Under the pieces are notes generated by a model. The model saw nothing but the letters and a program-made list of their open reading frames with translations. It did no database searches and had not been told where the DNA came from. From positions 1-64,000 of the forward strand of contig SFGS01000003.1 of the NCBI GenBank assembly GCA_004557565.1: a stretch of DNA of 64,000 bases. The letters are read 5' to 3'. This DNA is from Bacteroidales bacterium (GTDB lineage Bacteria; Bacteroidota; Bacteroidia; Bacteroidales; Muribaculaceae). Within the stretch, counting starts at the first letter, position 1, and every line of letters begins with the position of its first letter. Shown piece after piece: positions 1 to 8,854 of this stretch. The translations under genes and the position numbers were made by a program.

Positions 1-62
1 TATGGGCGGACGTGAAGTATCACGTCCCTACCGGTTTTTTTCGCCGAAGGCGAGAGGTTTTT
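1..62 (-). repeat. REP-like palindrome with GTAG head, extended copy
   Basis: An 8-bp-arm hairpin (GGACGTGA / TCACGTCC) is followed on the plus strand by CTACC, so the minus strand reads GGTAGGGACGTGA and so on. A second small hairpin, CGCCGAAGGCG, follows. The whole stretch is nearly the reverse complement of positions 47387-47466, so it is a dispersed element and not a gene-specific terminator. GTAG before a palindrome is the known signature of REP elements moved by RAYT-type (IS200/IS605-like) transposases; no such transposase lies in the window. Confidence 0.6.
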
Positions 63-137
63 TATGTTTTTTGTTTCGGTGCCCCCAGTATTTATCCACA
101 GAACCAATAAAAGGGGTACATTGCTGATTGCACCGAA

Positions 138-162
138 ACATGCCGAAGGCATGTCCCTACGT
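138..162 (-). repeat. REP-like palindrome CATGCCGAAGGCATG, copy 1
   Basis: A 6-bp stem (CATGCC/GGCATG) with a GAA loop is followed by TCCCTACG, giving CGTAGGGACATGCC on the minus strand. The same 25 bases recur at about 18582 and 63297. It may also stop transcripts arriving from the pdxB operon on the minus strand. Confidence 0.6.
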
Positions 163-194
163 TATGGTGTCGTTTTTCTTGTAGGGGGGTGGGG

Positions 195-1202
195 TTAGAG
201 GACTTCGGGGCGGAGGGGGTAGTGGTTGCGGAGGTGTTCGAAGCTGGTGGGGGTGGGGTTGGATTTGAGGGCGGCGGTGTCGGGGGTGAGGGGATTGTAA
301 CTGCGCATCACACCTTGTAGGGTGGCGGTTTCCACGCCTCCATACGGTGCTTCGGCAGCGAGAGGACTGGCGTGCCAGCCAAACTCTGCGTTCAGTGCCT
401 CTACCACCATGGCGGTGCCTCTGCGCTTGCCGTCGGCTGAATATCCGGCAATGTGTGGGGTGGCCACAAATGCTTTTTCAAGAAGCGGAAGGTTGATTTC
501 GGGTTCGTGTTCCCAACAGTCGATAGCCACATCGCCGTGCCAATGCGCCAATGCCTCGTTGTCGCAAATGGGGCCGCGAGCGGCGTTCATCAGCAGGCGC
601 AAATTAGGCGCTTCTGCCAAGAATTGCTCGTCGCAAATGTGGAAAGTTGAGAGTTCGCCCTCGCGGTAGAGTGGCGTGTGAAATGTGATGATATGGCTTT
701 TCGCCTTCACTTCCTCGATGGTGGAGAACGCTGCCGCACCCTCTTTTTGGGCGCGTGGCGGGTCGCAGAGCAGCACCTCAAAGCCCATTTGCTTTGCCCA
801 TCGTGCCACGATAGAGCCCACATGCCCAACGCCTACCACACCCATCACCAAGCCGCGAGGCTGTGCGATGCCTTCCTTTTGCAACCAATATCCCACGGTG
901 CTGAGCACCCATTGCGCCACGGCAGGAGCGTTGCACCCCGGAGCGTTCACCACCTTGATGCCGGCTCGGCGGCAGTAGTCGAGATCGATGTGGTCGGTGC
1001 CAATCGTGGCTGTGCCAATCATTCGCACACGGCTTCCCGAAAGCAGTGCCTCATCGCAGCGTGTGCGTGTGCGTGTAATCAGCACATCGGCATCTTTGAG
1101 CGCAGAGGCGGTGATGTCGGAAGTTTCGAGATAAAGCACTTGGGCGTAAGGCTCAAGCAGGTGAGCAATGTAGGGAATGTGGTTTTCAACTACGATTTTC
1201 AT
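195..1202 (-). CDS. pdxB: Erythronate-4-phosphate dehydrogenase
   Basis: This NAD-dependent 2-hydroxyacid dehydrogenase oxidises 4-phosphoerythronate in the DXP-dependent branch of pyridoxal 5'-phosphate synthesis, in the cytoplasm. The 335-residue protein has the family layout: an N-terminal substrate-binding half with GTATIGTDHID near residue 65, a Rossmann glycine motif GVVGVGHVG at 121-129, the substrate/catalytic Arg in NAARGP near 208, and the catalytic His in ATPHIAGYS near 250. The length is slightly under the enterobacterial enzyme, as expected for Bacteroidota. It is the last gene of a minus-strand run (RNA methyltransferase, purD, membrane protein, pdxB) and starts 6 bp after the membrane-protein stop, so it is very probably cotranscribed. 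Confidence 0.93.
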   Translation of the reverse strand: MKIVVENHIPYIAHLLEPYAQVLYLETSDITASALKDADVLITRTRTRCDEALLSGSRVRMIGTATIGTDHIDLDYCRRAGIKVVNAPGCNAPAVAQWVLSTVGYWLQKEGIAQPRGLVMGVVGVGHVGSIVARWAKQMGFEVLLCDPPRAQKEGAAAFSTIEEVKAKSHIITFHTPLYREGELSTFHICDEQFLAEAPNLRLLMNAARGPICDNEALAHWHGDVAIDCWEHEPEINLPLLEKAFVATPHIAGYSADGKRRGTAMVVEALNAEFGWHASPLAAEAPYGGVETATLQGVMRSYNPLTPDTAALKSNPTPTSFEHLRNHYPLRPEVL

Positions 1203-1208
1203 TTTTTT

Positions 1209-2204
1209 CTACAGGAAATAATACGCCACATGGCTTGCGGCACATGTGAGCATGAAAAGAATCATAAATATGTAGCGGCGCGAGATTTTTGAGTGTATGG
1301 TGTAGGCCTGTGCCACCTGAATGGAGAAGCAGTAGTTGAGCAGCGCCAGATACACGAAGAAGTTGCGGTAGTCCACACCCATCATGATGAGCGAAAACAG
1401 CGCAAGCACCAAGTAGAACGAATTGTAAACGCGTAGTTGCAGGCGATACGACATGATTTTCATCACATTGATGGTCATGAACACAAACGTGAACACGCCC
1501 ACAAGCGCAAGCCCGATAAGAATGGCTGGGATTTGCTGCTCGGTGAGCACCTCAAGCGCCTGTCCGTAGGCAGGCAGCAGGGCTGTGGTGGGGTCGATAA
1601 GCCCCAAGCCGATAGCAAGCCAAAATGGGGTGATAAGCCCGAACAAGGCTGCCAACACACCTCGGAAATTGATGGCGCGCATCTGTAGAAATCCGATGAA
1701 AAACGGCACCACAAGCGCTAAAAACGCATATTGGAACATGCTGCACAATGCCACCAGGAAAAACACGAGAAATATTTTCTGCTGCGCCACTTGCTTCTGC
1801 TGATAGGTGGAAAACATGTAGAGCTGCACCACCAGCGTGAGCAAGCAAAGCCCTGTGCCAGTGCAGAACTGCGTGCACGCATACGGACACGCCAACTGCA
1901 ACGCCAAGAATGTGGATCCGAAGATAAACGTGACTTCACGAATGAAGGTGTAGGTCTTGTTGAGCAGCACCGTGAGGGTGATAATGGCAAGCACACAAGC
2001 CGTGTTCAGGCCGTAGGAAGCCAAAGGGTGCCCAAGCAAGCGGTCGATGTCGTTGAAAAACACACCGTTGCCACTCGCAATCGAAGCATTGAATCGCCCC
2101 GACGCGAATGCGAAATACGACACCACCACATACACAAGTCCCATGACTATCATCAAGCCACGGGAATTGAAAAATTCGTTTATCCTTTCCTCTCTGTATG
2201 CCAT
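1209..2204 (-). CDS. Multi-pass membrane protein of unknown function
   Basis: The 331-residue protein is almost entirely hydrophobic, with roughly eight to ten transmembrane segments and a short charged N-terminus (MAYREERINEFFNSRG). There is no recognisable catalytic motif. It sits between purD (39 bp upstream) and pdxB (6 bp downstream) on the same strand, so it belongs to that operon. Similar small polytopic proteins (DUF6427-like) lie beside purD in other Bacteroidota; that placement is from memory and the family assignment is tentative. No transport substrate or function can be inferred. Confidence 0.8.
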   Translation of the reverse strand: MAYREERINEFFNSRGLMIVMGLVYVVVSYFAFASGRFNASIASGNGVFFNDIDRLLGHPLASYGLNTACVLAIITLTVLLNKTYTFIREVTFIFGSTFLALQLACPYACTQFCTGTGLCLLTLVVQLYMFSTYQQKQVAQQKIFLVFFLVALCSMFQYAFLALVVPFFIGFLQMRAINFRGVLAALFGLITPFWLAIGLGLIDPTTALLPAYGQALEVLTEQQIPAILIGLALVGVFTFVFMTINVMKIMSYRLQLRVYNSFYLVLALFSLIMMGVDYRNFFVYLALLNYCFSIQVAQAYTIHSKISRRYIFMILFMLTCAASHVAYYFL

Positions 2205-2243
2205 GTCTTGTCGGTGGGTGTGGATTAACGGTGCATATTGCTA

Positions 2244-3524
2244 TTATTTGAGGTCGAAGCCGATGTCGCTACGGAAGTAACTCTTGTCGAACTTGATGTT
2301 TTTGATATTGGCAAACGATTGAGCGAGGGCAGCGTCTTTGCTCTCGCCATAACTGGTGACTGCCAGCACACGGCCACCTGAGGTGATTATTTGCCCCTCG
2401 GCGTTGCGTGCAGTGCCAGCGTGGAACACCACACTGCCTTCCACAGCGTCGAGCCCTTCAATCACCTTGCCTTTTTCGTAGGCTTCGGGATAGCCGCCGC
2501 TCACCATCATCACGGTCACGGCATAGCGTGGGTCGATTTCCACTGCCGCCTTGTCGAGTGTGCCGTCGGCAGCGGCTTCGAGCAGAGCCACGAGGTCGGA
2601 TTTCAGGCGAGGCATCACCACTTCGGTTTCGGGGTCGCCCATGCGGCAGTTGTATTCAATCACGTATGGGTCGCCGTCCACGTTAATCAAACCGAAGAAC
2701 ACAAAGCCAGTGTAAGGTAGATTCTCTTGCTTTAGTCCTGCGATGGTGGGCTCCACGATGCGGGTTTTCACCTTTGCCATAAAAGCGTCGTCGGCAAAAC
2801 TTACAGGCGAAACCGAGCCCATACCGCCAGTGTTGAGACCCTTGTCGCCTTCACCGATGCGCTTGTAGTCTTTAGCCACAGGGAGCAACTGGTAGTGCTC
2901 GCCATCGGTGAGTGCAAACACCGAACATTCAATGCCCGAAAGAAACTGCTCAATCACCACTGTGGCGCTTGATGCGCCAAACATGCCACCCAGCATCTGG
3001 CGGAGTTCGCTCTTTGCCTCGTCGAGCGAGTCGATAATCAGCACGCCCTTGCCGGCTGCCAAACCATCGGCTTTCAGCACATAGGGTGCCTTTTGGCTTT
3101 CGAGGAAGGCGAAGCCCTCTTCTATGTTGTCGGCTGTCACGCTCAGATAGACTGCGGTGGGAATGGCGTGGCGCGCCATGAATTCCTTGGCAAAGTCTTT
3201 GCTACCTTCGAGTTGTGCGCCGGCTTTCGATGGGCCAATCACCTTCACGCCCTTCAACGCCTCGTTGGCTTTGAAATAGTCGGTGATGCCAGCCACCAGC
3301 GGGTCTTCATTGCCCACCACCAGCATGGTGATGCCATTGTCGGCGGCAAACTTTCCCACAGCCTCGAAGTCCATAGGAGAGAGTGGCACATTGGTGCCAT
3401 ACTGCGCAGTGCCGGCATTGCCTGGAGCAATGTAAAGACTGTCGAGAAGTTCACTCTGGCTCAATTTCCATGCGATGGCACATTCGCGGCCACCTGAGCC
3501 CAGCAGCAAGATTTTTTGCTTCAT
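2244..3524 (-). CDS. purD: Phosphoribosylamine-glycine ligase (GARS)
   Basis: This enzyme catalyses the ATP-dependent ligation of glycine to phosphoribosylamine, the second step of purine synthesis. The protein opens with the family signature KILLLGSGGRECAIAWKL, followed by the ATP-grasp domain (VLKADGLAAGKGV near residue 145) and the metal-site stretch YNCRMGDPETE near 290. An in-frame ATG six codons upstream (3542) exists, but the family start at MKQKILLLG (3524) gives a normal 426-residue enzyme. It is the second gene of the minus-strand operon, 54 bp after the RNA methyltransferase gene. Confidence 0.95.
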   Translation of the reverse strand: MKQKILLLGSGGRECAIAWKLSQSELLDSLYIAPGNAGTAQYGTNVPLSPMDFEAVGKFAADNGITMLVVGNEDPLVAGITDYFKANEALKGVKVIGPSKAGAQLEGSKDFAKEFMARHAIPTAVYLSVTADNIEEGFAFLESQKAPYVLKADGLAAGKGVLIIDSLDEAKSELRQMLGGMFGASSATVVIEQFLSGIECSVFALTDGEHYQLLPVAKDYKRIGEGDKGLNTGGMGSVSPVSFADDAFMAKVKTRIVEPTIAGLKQENLPYTGFVFFGLINVDGDPYVIEYNCRMGDPETEVVMPRLKSDLVALLEAAADGTLDKAAVEIDPRYAVTVMMVSGGYPEAYEKGKVIEGLDAVEGSVVFHAGTARNAEGQIITSGGRVLAVTSYGESKDAALAQSFANIKNIKFDKSYFRSDIGFDLK

Positions 3525-3578
3525 GATGTTGTGATAAATCAATATGATTGTGTTGTGTATAGATTGCTCTATGAAAAA

Positions 3579-5183
3579 TTATTCCTCACGACGCTTCCAG
3601 CCGTTGCGGCGGCCATGAATGATAGGGCGCTCGTTCTCCTTGCCCAAAGTGGGCTCTTGGTGGCGCACCACCATATCGGCGTGCTTGGTGCTGTGGAAGT
3701 ATTCGTTGCGACCCATGCGAGTGTCGTCGTCACGGCGTGGGCGGTTGTCGTCGTCACGGCGTAGACGGTCACCATCGCGGCGCGCTCCGAAGCCACGGTG
3801 TGGACGGTCGTTGTCGTCACGGCGAGGGCCGAAACCGCGGCGAGGGCGATCATCATCGCGGCGCGCACCGAAACTGCGGCGTGGACGCTCGCCATCGTCA
3901 CGGCGTGGGCGGCGTTCTCTTGGCGCACCATCGGATTCGCCATCACGCTTTTTGAAAGTTTCCTCAAATCGTGGGCGACGCTGGCCACGGTCTTTGTCGG
4001 CTGCACGGAAGCCCTCGTTGCGAATCGAGCCGCCTTCAGCCTTCATGTCCTTGTATGAGCCGTTGAAAATCTTGTATTCACGCAATTCGCATTCCAAGTC
4101 GCCGTTGAGCAGCGGATAGTTGACCGATGGACGCAAACCGATGAGGTCGGTGAGTTCGCCATACGAAATCACCCATGCGTCGTAGCCCTTGAACACGAAT
4201 TTGAGTTTCTTGCCCAAAGTTTCGTAGAGTTCGTTGATGTCTTGATATTTCAAGCGTTCGCCATAAGGAGGGTTGGTCACCACCACGCCCTTTTCGGGTG
4301 CTTCTTCCCAGTCGGCGAGTGCGCGTTGCTTCAGTTCAATCATCTTGCTCACGCCAGCGCTCTTGATATTGGATTCGGCAATGGCGATAGCCTGCACAGC
4401 CACATCGGAGCCGTAGATTTTGTGTTTAAATTCACGCTCTTGGCTGTCGTCGTTATAGATAGAGTCGAAAAGTTCGGCATCGTAGTCGCTCCAGTTTTGG
4501 AAAGCGAACTCCTTGCGATACACGCCAGGGTTGATGTTGGCGGCAATCATAGCAGCCTCCACCAGGAATGTGCCAGAACCACACATAGGGTCCACGAAGT
4601 TGCACTGTCCGTCCCAGCCGCTCAATTTAATGATACCAGCGGCAAGCACTTCATTGATAGGCGCTTCGGTTTGAGCCACACGCCAGCCACGCTTATAGAG
4701 AGGGGCGCCCGACGAGTCGAGAGAAATGGTCACCTCGTCGGCAGAAATGTGCACATTCAGCACGAAATCGGCAGCCGACACACGGATAGAGGGACGCTTG
4801 CCCACCTTTTCCTGGAAATAGTCAACGATGGCATCTTTCACGCGATAGGTGACAAAGCGAGAATGACGGAACACATCGCTAAATACGGTGGTGTCGATAG
4901 CGAAAGTCTTGTCGGTGCTTAAAACTGTGTCCCATTCAAATTTGCGAACTTGCTCATAGAGGTCGTCGGCATCGGTGGAACGGAATTTGTAGATTGGTTT
5001 AAGAATGCGTAATGCTGTGCGGCAACAGAAATTAGCCTTATACATCGTTTCGAGATTGCCCTTAAACGACACCATACGCTTACCTTGAGTCACTTCCTGA
5101 GCCCCAAGTGCCTGCAGCTCGTCGCTCAACACACCTTCCAATCCCTGGAAAGTTTTGGCCACCATTTCAAAATTTTCACTCAT
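3579..5183 (-). CDS. THUMP-domain class I SAM RNA methyltransferase with Arg/Asp-rich tail
   Basis: The 534-residue protein is related to the N-terminal half of RlmL (23S rRNA m2G2445 methyltransferase). An N-terminal ferredoxin-like/THUMP region (about 1-160) is followed by a Rossmann methyltransferase with FVDPMCGSGTFLVEAA near residue 200 and the NPPY catalytic motif VVTNPPYGERL near 305. From about 400 the protein changes to a low-complexity tail of repeated RRDDDRPRRGFG-type units to about 500, resembling RGG-type RNA-binding tails. The core family usually ends near 380-400, so the tail is an add-on. It is the first gene of the operon continuing into purD. The exact modified base is not provable from sequence. 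Confidence 0.88.
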   Translation of the reverse strand: MSENFEMVAKTFQGLEGVLSDELQALGAQEVTQGKRMVSFKGNLETMYKANFCCRTALRILKPIYKFRSTDADDLYEQVRKFEWDTVLSTDKTFAIDTTVFSDVFRHSRFVTYRVKDAIVDYFQEKVGKRPSIRVSAADFVLNVHISADEVTISLDSSGAPLYKRGWRVAQTEAPINEVLAAGIIKLSGWDGQCNFVDPMCGSGTFLVEAAMIAANINPGVYRKEFAFQNWSDYDAELFDSIYNDDSQEREFKHKIYGSDVAVQAIAIAESNIKSAGVSKMIELKQRALADWEEAPEKGVVVTNPPYGERLKYQDINELYETLGKKLKFVFKGYDAWVISYGELTDLIGLRPSVNYPLLNGDLECELREYKIFNGSYKDMKAEGGSIRNEGFRAADKDRGQRRPRFEETFKKRDGESDGAPRERRPRRDDGERPRRSFGARRDDDRPRRGFGPRRDDNDRPHRGFGARRDGDRLRRDDDNRPRRDDDTRMGRNEYFHSTKHADMVVRHQEPTLGKENERPIIHGRRNGWKRREE

Positions 5184-5213
5184 CGTTGTCTAATTATAAT
5201 TTGAATTTTGGTG

Positions 5214-5221
5214 CAAAGTTA
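5214..5221 (-). promoter_or_regulatory. -7 box (TAACTTTG) of the RNA methyltransferase-purD-pdxB operon
   Basis: The minus strand reads ACTAACTTTGCACC, an exact TAnnTTTG Bacteroidota -7 element, 31 bp before the ATG at 5183. Confidence 0.6.
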
Positions 5222-5348
5222 GTGATTTTCCGTCACTCACACCCAATTTTCACCACCACAAAGCACCGAAAAAAACCATTTCCCCCACTCACCCCACCCA
5301 TTTCCCCCACCCATTCATCAAAACTCACACCCCCACACCCCCCCGCAC

Positions 5349-5467
5349 ATTCGGCAGAAAAAATGTGATCTTCACCCCAATATTCGGCACAAAAAGTGTA
5401 AAGAATCCACAAATACTCGGCAGAAAAAATGTAACTTTCACCACAATACTCGGCAGAAAAAGTGTAA
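5349..5467 (+). repeat. Array A: four 20-bp cores at exact 33-bp period upstream of ATPase gene A
   Basis: Cores start at 5349, 5382, 5415 and 5448, exactly 33 bp apart. The last reads ACTCGGCAGAAAAAGTGTAA; the others differ at a few positions (ATTCGG/ACTCGG, AAAATGT/AAAGTGT). The 13-bp linkers are less conserved. Thirty-three bp is about three helical turns, so all cores face the same side of the DNA. The array ends 5 bp before the -33 element of the downstream ATPase gene. Array B, at 20010-20098, has the same period and a near-identical core. Confidence 0.85.
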
Positions 5468-5472
5468 AAAAC

Positions 5473-5503
5473 TTTGCTATTACCCTGATTATGTGTATTT
5501 TTG
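5473..5503 (+). promoter_or_regulatory. Promoter of ATPase gene A
   Basis: TTTG at 5473-5476 and TATTTTTG at 5496-5503 are separated by 19 bp, a textbook Bacteroidota -33/-7 pair. The start codon follows at 5529. The repeat array abuts the -33 element directly upstream. Confidence 0.7.
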
Positions 5504-5528
5504 CAAAAACGAACAAAACGCCAACAAA

Positions 5529-6827
5529 ATGTACCGAAAATTATACAGCGATTTACTCCAATGGAAAGCGAGCAATTCACGCAAACCATTGATTCTGCAA
5601 GGTGCCCGACAAGTGGGCAAGACTTGGTTAATGAAGCACTTTGGAAAAAGTGAATTTAAGTCGTGCGTGTATGTGAATTTTGAGAAAGACGCATGGGCTT
5701 CATCACTATTTGATATGGACTATGATGTGGAGCGCATATTGCTTTTCCTTCAGGCACATTCCGAGGTGAAAATTGAGGTTGGGCAAACGCTCGTTATCTT
5801 CGATGAAGTACAGGAAGTACCCAAAGGTTTGGAGTCGCTGAAATATTTTTGTGAGGATATGCCCCAACTGCATGTGATGGCGGCTGGCTCGCTGTTAGGC
5901 ATTGCAATTCACGAAGGCGTTTCTTTCCCTGTGGGAAAAGTGGATATACTCACGCTCTATCCTATGAGTTTTTCCGAGTTTTTGCTTGCTCTTGGCGAGA
6001 AAGAGAAAGTGGCTTTGCTGGAATCGAAGCGATGGGATGTGTTGAACATACTTTTGCCCTCTTTTGAGGAATTGCTACGCCAATACTATTTTGTGGGAGG
6101 TATGCCTGAAGCGGTTTCGTCGTTTGTGGCAGAAAAAAACTTGAAAAAAATAAGGCAAATCCAGCAAAACATACTCTCCGCATATCGCAACGACGTGAGT
6201 AAACACGCACCAAAAAACGATGTTCCTCGTATCAACATGGTGCTTGACTCCATTCCCTCACAATTAGCAAAGGAAAACAAGAAATTTGTGTATGGATCGC
6301 TGAAGAAGGGTGCTCGTGCAAAGGAGTTTGAATTGGCTATCCAATGGCTTGTCGATGCTGGTATTGTGCTGAAAATTCACATGGCATCAAAACCCTCCAT
6401 TCCGTTGAAAGTGTATGAGGATTTTGGTGCGTTTAAACTCTTCTTGTGTGATTGTGGACTGTTGGGGTGTTTGGCAGAAGCACCACAGGCACTTGTGCTC
6501 ACAAGCAATGATATTTTCAAAGAATATAAAGGGGCTTATACCGAATCGTTTGTTGCACAACAATTGAAGTGCAATCAAAATTTGCACATTTACTATTGGA
6601 GCAAAAGTGATTCAAAATGCGAGATTGATTTTCTGATACAAAGCGGAGTGCGTGTAATACCAGTAGAGGTTAAGGCAGAAGACAACGTTCACTCAAAATC
6701 CCTGTCCACCTTCTGCAACACGCTCTACCCTGGAATTAAAGGAGTTCGACTTTCAATGAAACCCTACGTAGAGCAGTCGTGGATGCAAAACTACCCCCTC
6801 TGCTCCGTAGAATACTGTTTCGACTAA
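5529..6827 (+). CDS. AAA ATPase with DUF4143-type C-terminal nuclease-like domain (gene A)
   Basis: This 432-residue protein belongs to the COG1373 type (predicted AAA+ ATPase plus DUF4143). Walker A is GARQVGKT at 25-32 and Walker B is LVIFDEVQE near 88-96, with a sensor-like AAGSLLG near 123. A middle winged-helix-like region follows. A C-terminal PD-(D/E)xK pattern reads CEIDFLI then IPVEVKAE at about 360-385. The ATG at 5493 would lie before the -7 box, so MYRKLYSDLL at 5529 is preferred. The biochemical role of this family is not established. The gene is monocistronic, flanked by repeats, and resembles genes B, C and D in this window. Confidence 0.85.
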   Translation: MYRKLYSDLLQWKASNSRKPLILQGARQVGKTWLMKHFGKSEFKSCVYVNFEKDAWASSLFDMDYDVERILLFLQAHSEVKIEVGQTLVIFDEVQEVPKGLESLKYFCEDMPQLHVMAAGSLLGIAIHEGVSFPVGKVDILTLYPMSFSEFLLALGEKEKVALLESKRWDVLNILLPSFEELLRQYYFVGGMPEAVSSFVAEKNLKKIRQIQQNILSAYRNDVSKHAPKNDVPRINMVLDSIPSQLAKENKKFVYGSLKKGARAKEFELAIQWLVDAGIVLKIHMASKPSIPLKVYEDFGAFKLFLCDCGLLGCLAEAPQALVLTSNDIFKEYKGAYTESFVAQQLKCNQNLHIYYWSKSDSKCEIDFLIQSGVRVIPVEVKAEDNVHSKSLSTFCNTLYPGIKGVRLSMKPYVEQSWMQNYPLCSVEYCFD

Positions 6828-6924
6828 TTTCCTCCTACCCCACAAAAACATTCTACCGCAAAAACACCAACCAAAATGTGTGAAATGCTTATCCTTTGTA
6901 CGTAAGCATTGGCGAGGGAATAGC

Positions 6925-7118
6925 AAGGGTGTGTTCCTAACGCTAAGCGTTTTTGGTTTTAACGCCTCAAATGAAGCAAAAATAATTCGTGAAAATTTGT
7001 GCGAATTTGTGACCGCCTTTTCTACCACGAATCACAATATATTCAGTATTATATTGCTACGGATTCCGTGAATCTGCTTTTTTGTTGAATCTCGTTGAAC
7101 CTGTGTGAGGCTTGTTGA
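6925..7118. repeat. Degenerate iterated intergenic repeat (TTCGTGAAAATTTGTG type)
   Basis: The stretch between ATPase A and lepB holds AATAATTCGTGAAAATTTGTGCGAATTTGTG, then, after a spacer, GAATCTCGTTGAACCTGTGTGAGG. These are the two arms of the dispersed CTCACACAGATTCAACGAGATTC / AATTTGTGG element seen at seven other places. No credible coding sequence lies in the 399-bp gap. Confidence 0.55.
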
Positions 7119-7177
7119 CCTGTTGACTCTAAAACAAAATTATTGGGTGTGTTGCTGATATACTGAACTTTTTGTGC

Positions 7178-7185
7178 TAAATTTG
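7178..7185 (+). promoter_or_regulatory. -7 box (TAAATTTG) of lepB
   Basis: An exact TAnnTTTG match 41 bp before the lepB ATG; the -33 element is weak (GTTG near 7151). Confidence 0.5.
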
Positions 7186-7226
7186 CATCTTAATCAATCA
7201 TATCAACACATAAGTTTATTATTCGT

Positions 7227-8675
7227 ATGAGTTTTTTCGGTAAAGACAAAGATAAAGAAGAAGTTAAGGAAATGCCTGTGAAGCAGACTGGTTCGCTGAA
7301 GGAACGCCTTGACCGTATCAACAAAAGTCGCTGGATTCGCTTCGGCATTGTTTCCGCCCTGTTCTTTGGCTGGGTGGCTTGGCTGGGCAGCTGGTGGGTG
7401 CTGGTGTTCTGGTTCCTGCTTTTCGACATCTACATCACTAAATTCGTGCCTTGGAACTGGTGGAAATTCTCCGAAAACCCCGTTGTGCGCATGGTGATGG
7501 GCTGGGTCGATGCCATTATGTATGCCCTTGTGCTGGTGTATTTCCTTTTCCTTTTTGTGGGACAAAACTATCAAATTCCATCGTCGTCGCTTGAAAAGAC
7601 GCTGCTCACTGGCGACTACCTGTGGGTGAACAAGATGGTGTATGGCCCACGAGTGCCACAAACCCCTCTCCACTTCCCATTGGCGCAAAACACGCTTCCC
7701 GGTGGCTTCGACAGTTATATCGAGTCGCCACAATGGGAATACCACCGCTTGAAGGGCGTGCGCAGCGTGGAGCGTGGCGACATTGTGGTGTTTAACTTCC
7801 CTGCTGGCGACACCGTGGCAGTGAATATGCCTAACCCCGACTACTACACTCTGTGCTTCACCTACGGCCGTGAGGCAGTGTGGGCTAACCCATCGCAATA
7901 TGGCAAGGTGAAATATCGCCCAGTGGACCGCCGCGATGCCTATGTGAAGCGTTGCATCGGTTTGCCAGGCGAAACCCTCTCAATGAAAAACGGCACCGTG
8001 TATATCAATGGCAAGGCGCTTGCCGAACCTGAGAATATGCAGCGCAACTATATTATCGAAACCGATGGCACGCCCATTTCCGAGGCACTGCTCGATGAGT
8101 TGAAAATCAGCAACGAGGCTCGCTCTTTGGGTGCAGGACAGTCGCCTTATGGCAATGAACTGTGGTATGCGATGCCGCTGACCAAGAGTGCCATGAAGGA
8201 GATTAAGGCGCAGCCTTATGTGAAGAAAGTGCGCTTCCTTGATGTGGACGAAAGCAATCCGATGGATTCGCTGCTCACCTATCCTATTGGCGTGAAGAAG
8301 TCGTGGACACACAACGACTACGGCCCACTGTGGATTCCAAAGAAGGGCGCCACACTCAACCTTACGTTGCAAAAACTGCCTTACTACATTCGCTGTATCA
8401 AGAATTACGAGGGCAACGAAGTGGACGTGAAGGGCGGAAAAATCTACATCAACGGCAAGGAGACGAAGACGTACACCTTCAAGATGGACTACTACTGGAT
8501 GATGGGCGACAACCGCGACAATTCGAGCGACTCGCGCTACTGGGGCTTCGTGCCAGAAGACCACATCATCGGCACTCCAATGTTTGTGATTATCTCGTTC
8601 GACCCCGATAAGCCATTGCTGCAAAGCATTCGCTGGGACCGCATCTTCAAATCCGCAAACCCCGATAAGAAGTAA
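7227..8675 (+). CDS. lepB: Signal peptidase I, long Bacteroidota form
   Basis: This inner-membrane serine protease cleaves signal peptides from exported proteins. The 482-residue protein has two N-terminal hydrophobic segments (about 35-85 and 95-115), the catalytic Ser in QIPSSSLEKTL near 120, the general-base Lys in DAYVKRCIGLPGE near 240, and box E MMGDNRDNSSDSRYWG near 425-440. The roughly 150-residue insertion between box D and box E is typical of Bacteroidota enzymes. A GEN-like repeat of the K-motif (YYIRCIKNYEGNEV) occurs near 390. A WbqC-family gene follows 180 bp downstream. Confidence 0.93.
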   Translation: MSFFGKDKDKEEVKEMPVKQTGSLKERLDRINKSRWIRFGIVSALFFGWVAWLGSWWVLVFWFLLFDIYITKFVPWNWWKFSENPVVRMVMGWVDAIMYALVLVYFLFLFVGQNYQIPSSSLEKTLLTGDYLWVNKMVYGPRVPQTPLHFPLAQNTLPGGFDSYIESPQWEYHRLKGVRSVERGDIVVFNFPAGDTVAVNMPNPDYYTLCFTYGREAVWANPSQYGKVKYRPVDRRDAYVKRCIGLPGETLSMKNGTVYINGKALAEPENMQRNYIIETDGTPISEALLDELKISNEARSLGAGQSPYGNELWYAMPLTKSAMKEIKAQPYVKKVRFLDVDESNPMDSLLTYPIGVKKSWTHNDYGPLWIPKKGATLNLTLQKLPYYIRCIKNYEGNEVDVKGGKIYINGKETKTYTFKMDYYWMMGDNRDNSSDSRYWGFVPEDHIIGTPMFVIISFDPDKPLLQSIRWDRIFKSANPDKK

Positions 8676-8709
8676 ATTCCCACGCCGCCTCTTTGCCTCC
8701 CACGATGGG

Positions 8710-8807
8710 CTCACACAGATCCCACAGATCTCACGGATTGGTTTTATGTAAAAATTCAGATTCATCTGATAAAAAATATTCTGCGAGATCCGTGAGATCT
8801 GTGTGAG
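8710..8807. repeat. Inverted repeat of CTCACACAGATCCCACAGAT type
   Basis: The left arm CTCACACAGATCCCACAGAT (from 8710) continues to CTCACGGAT. It pairs with the right arm GATCCGTGAGATCTGTGTGA ending near 8807, with about 45 bp between. It is one of the dispersed iterated elements and may end lepB transcription. Confidence 0.65.
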
Positions 8808-8854
8808 GAAGATGCAAGAGGTAAGAGGCAAAGAAGCGGCGCAATGTACCCACA

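Noticed and set aside
3569..4119. Long frames antisense or shifted to the methyltransferase tail
   Set aside because: They arise from the repetitive Arg/Asp codons of the real gene; the methyltransferase frame has the domain motifs.
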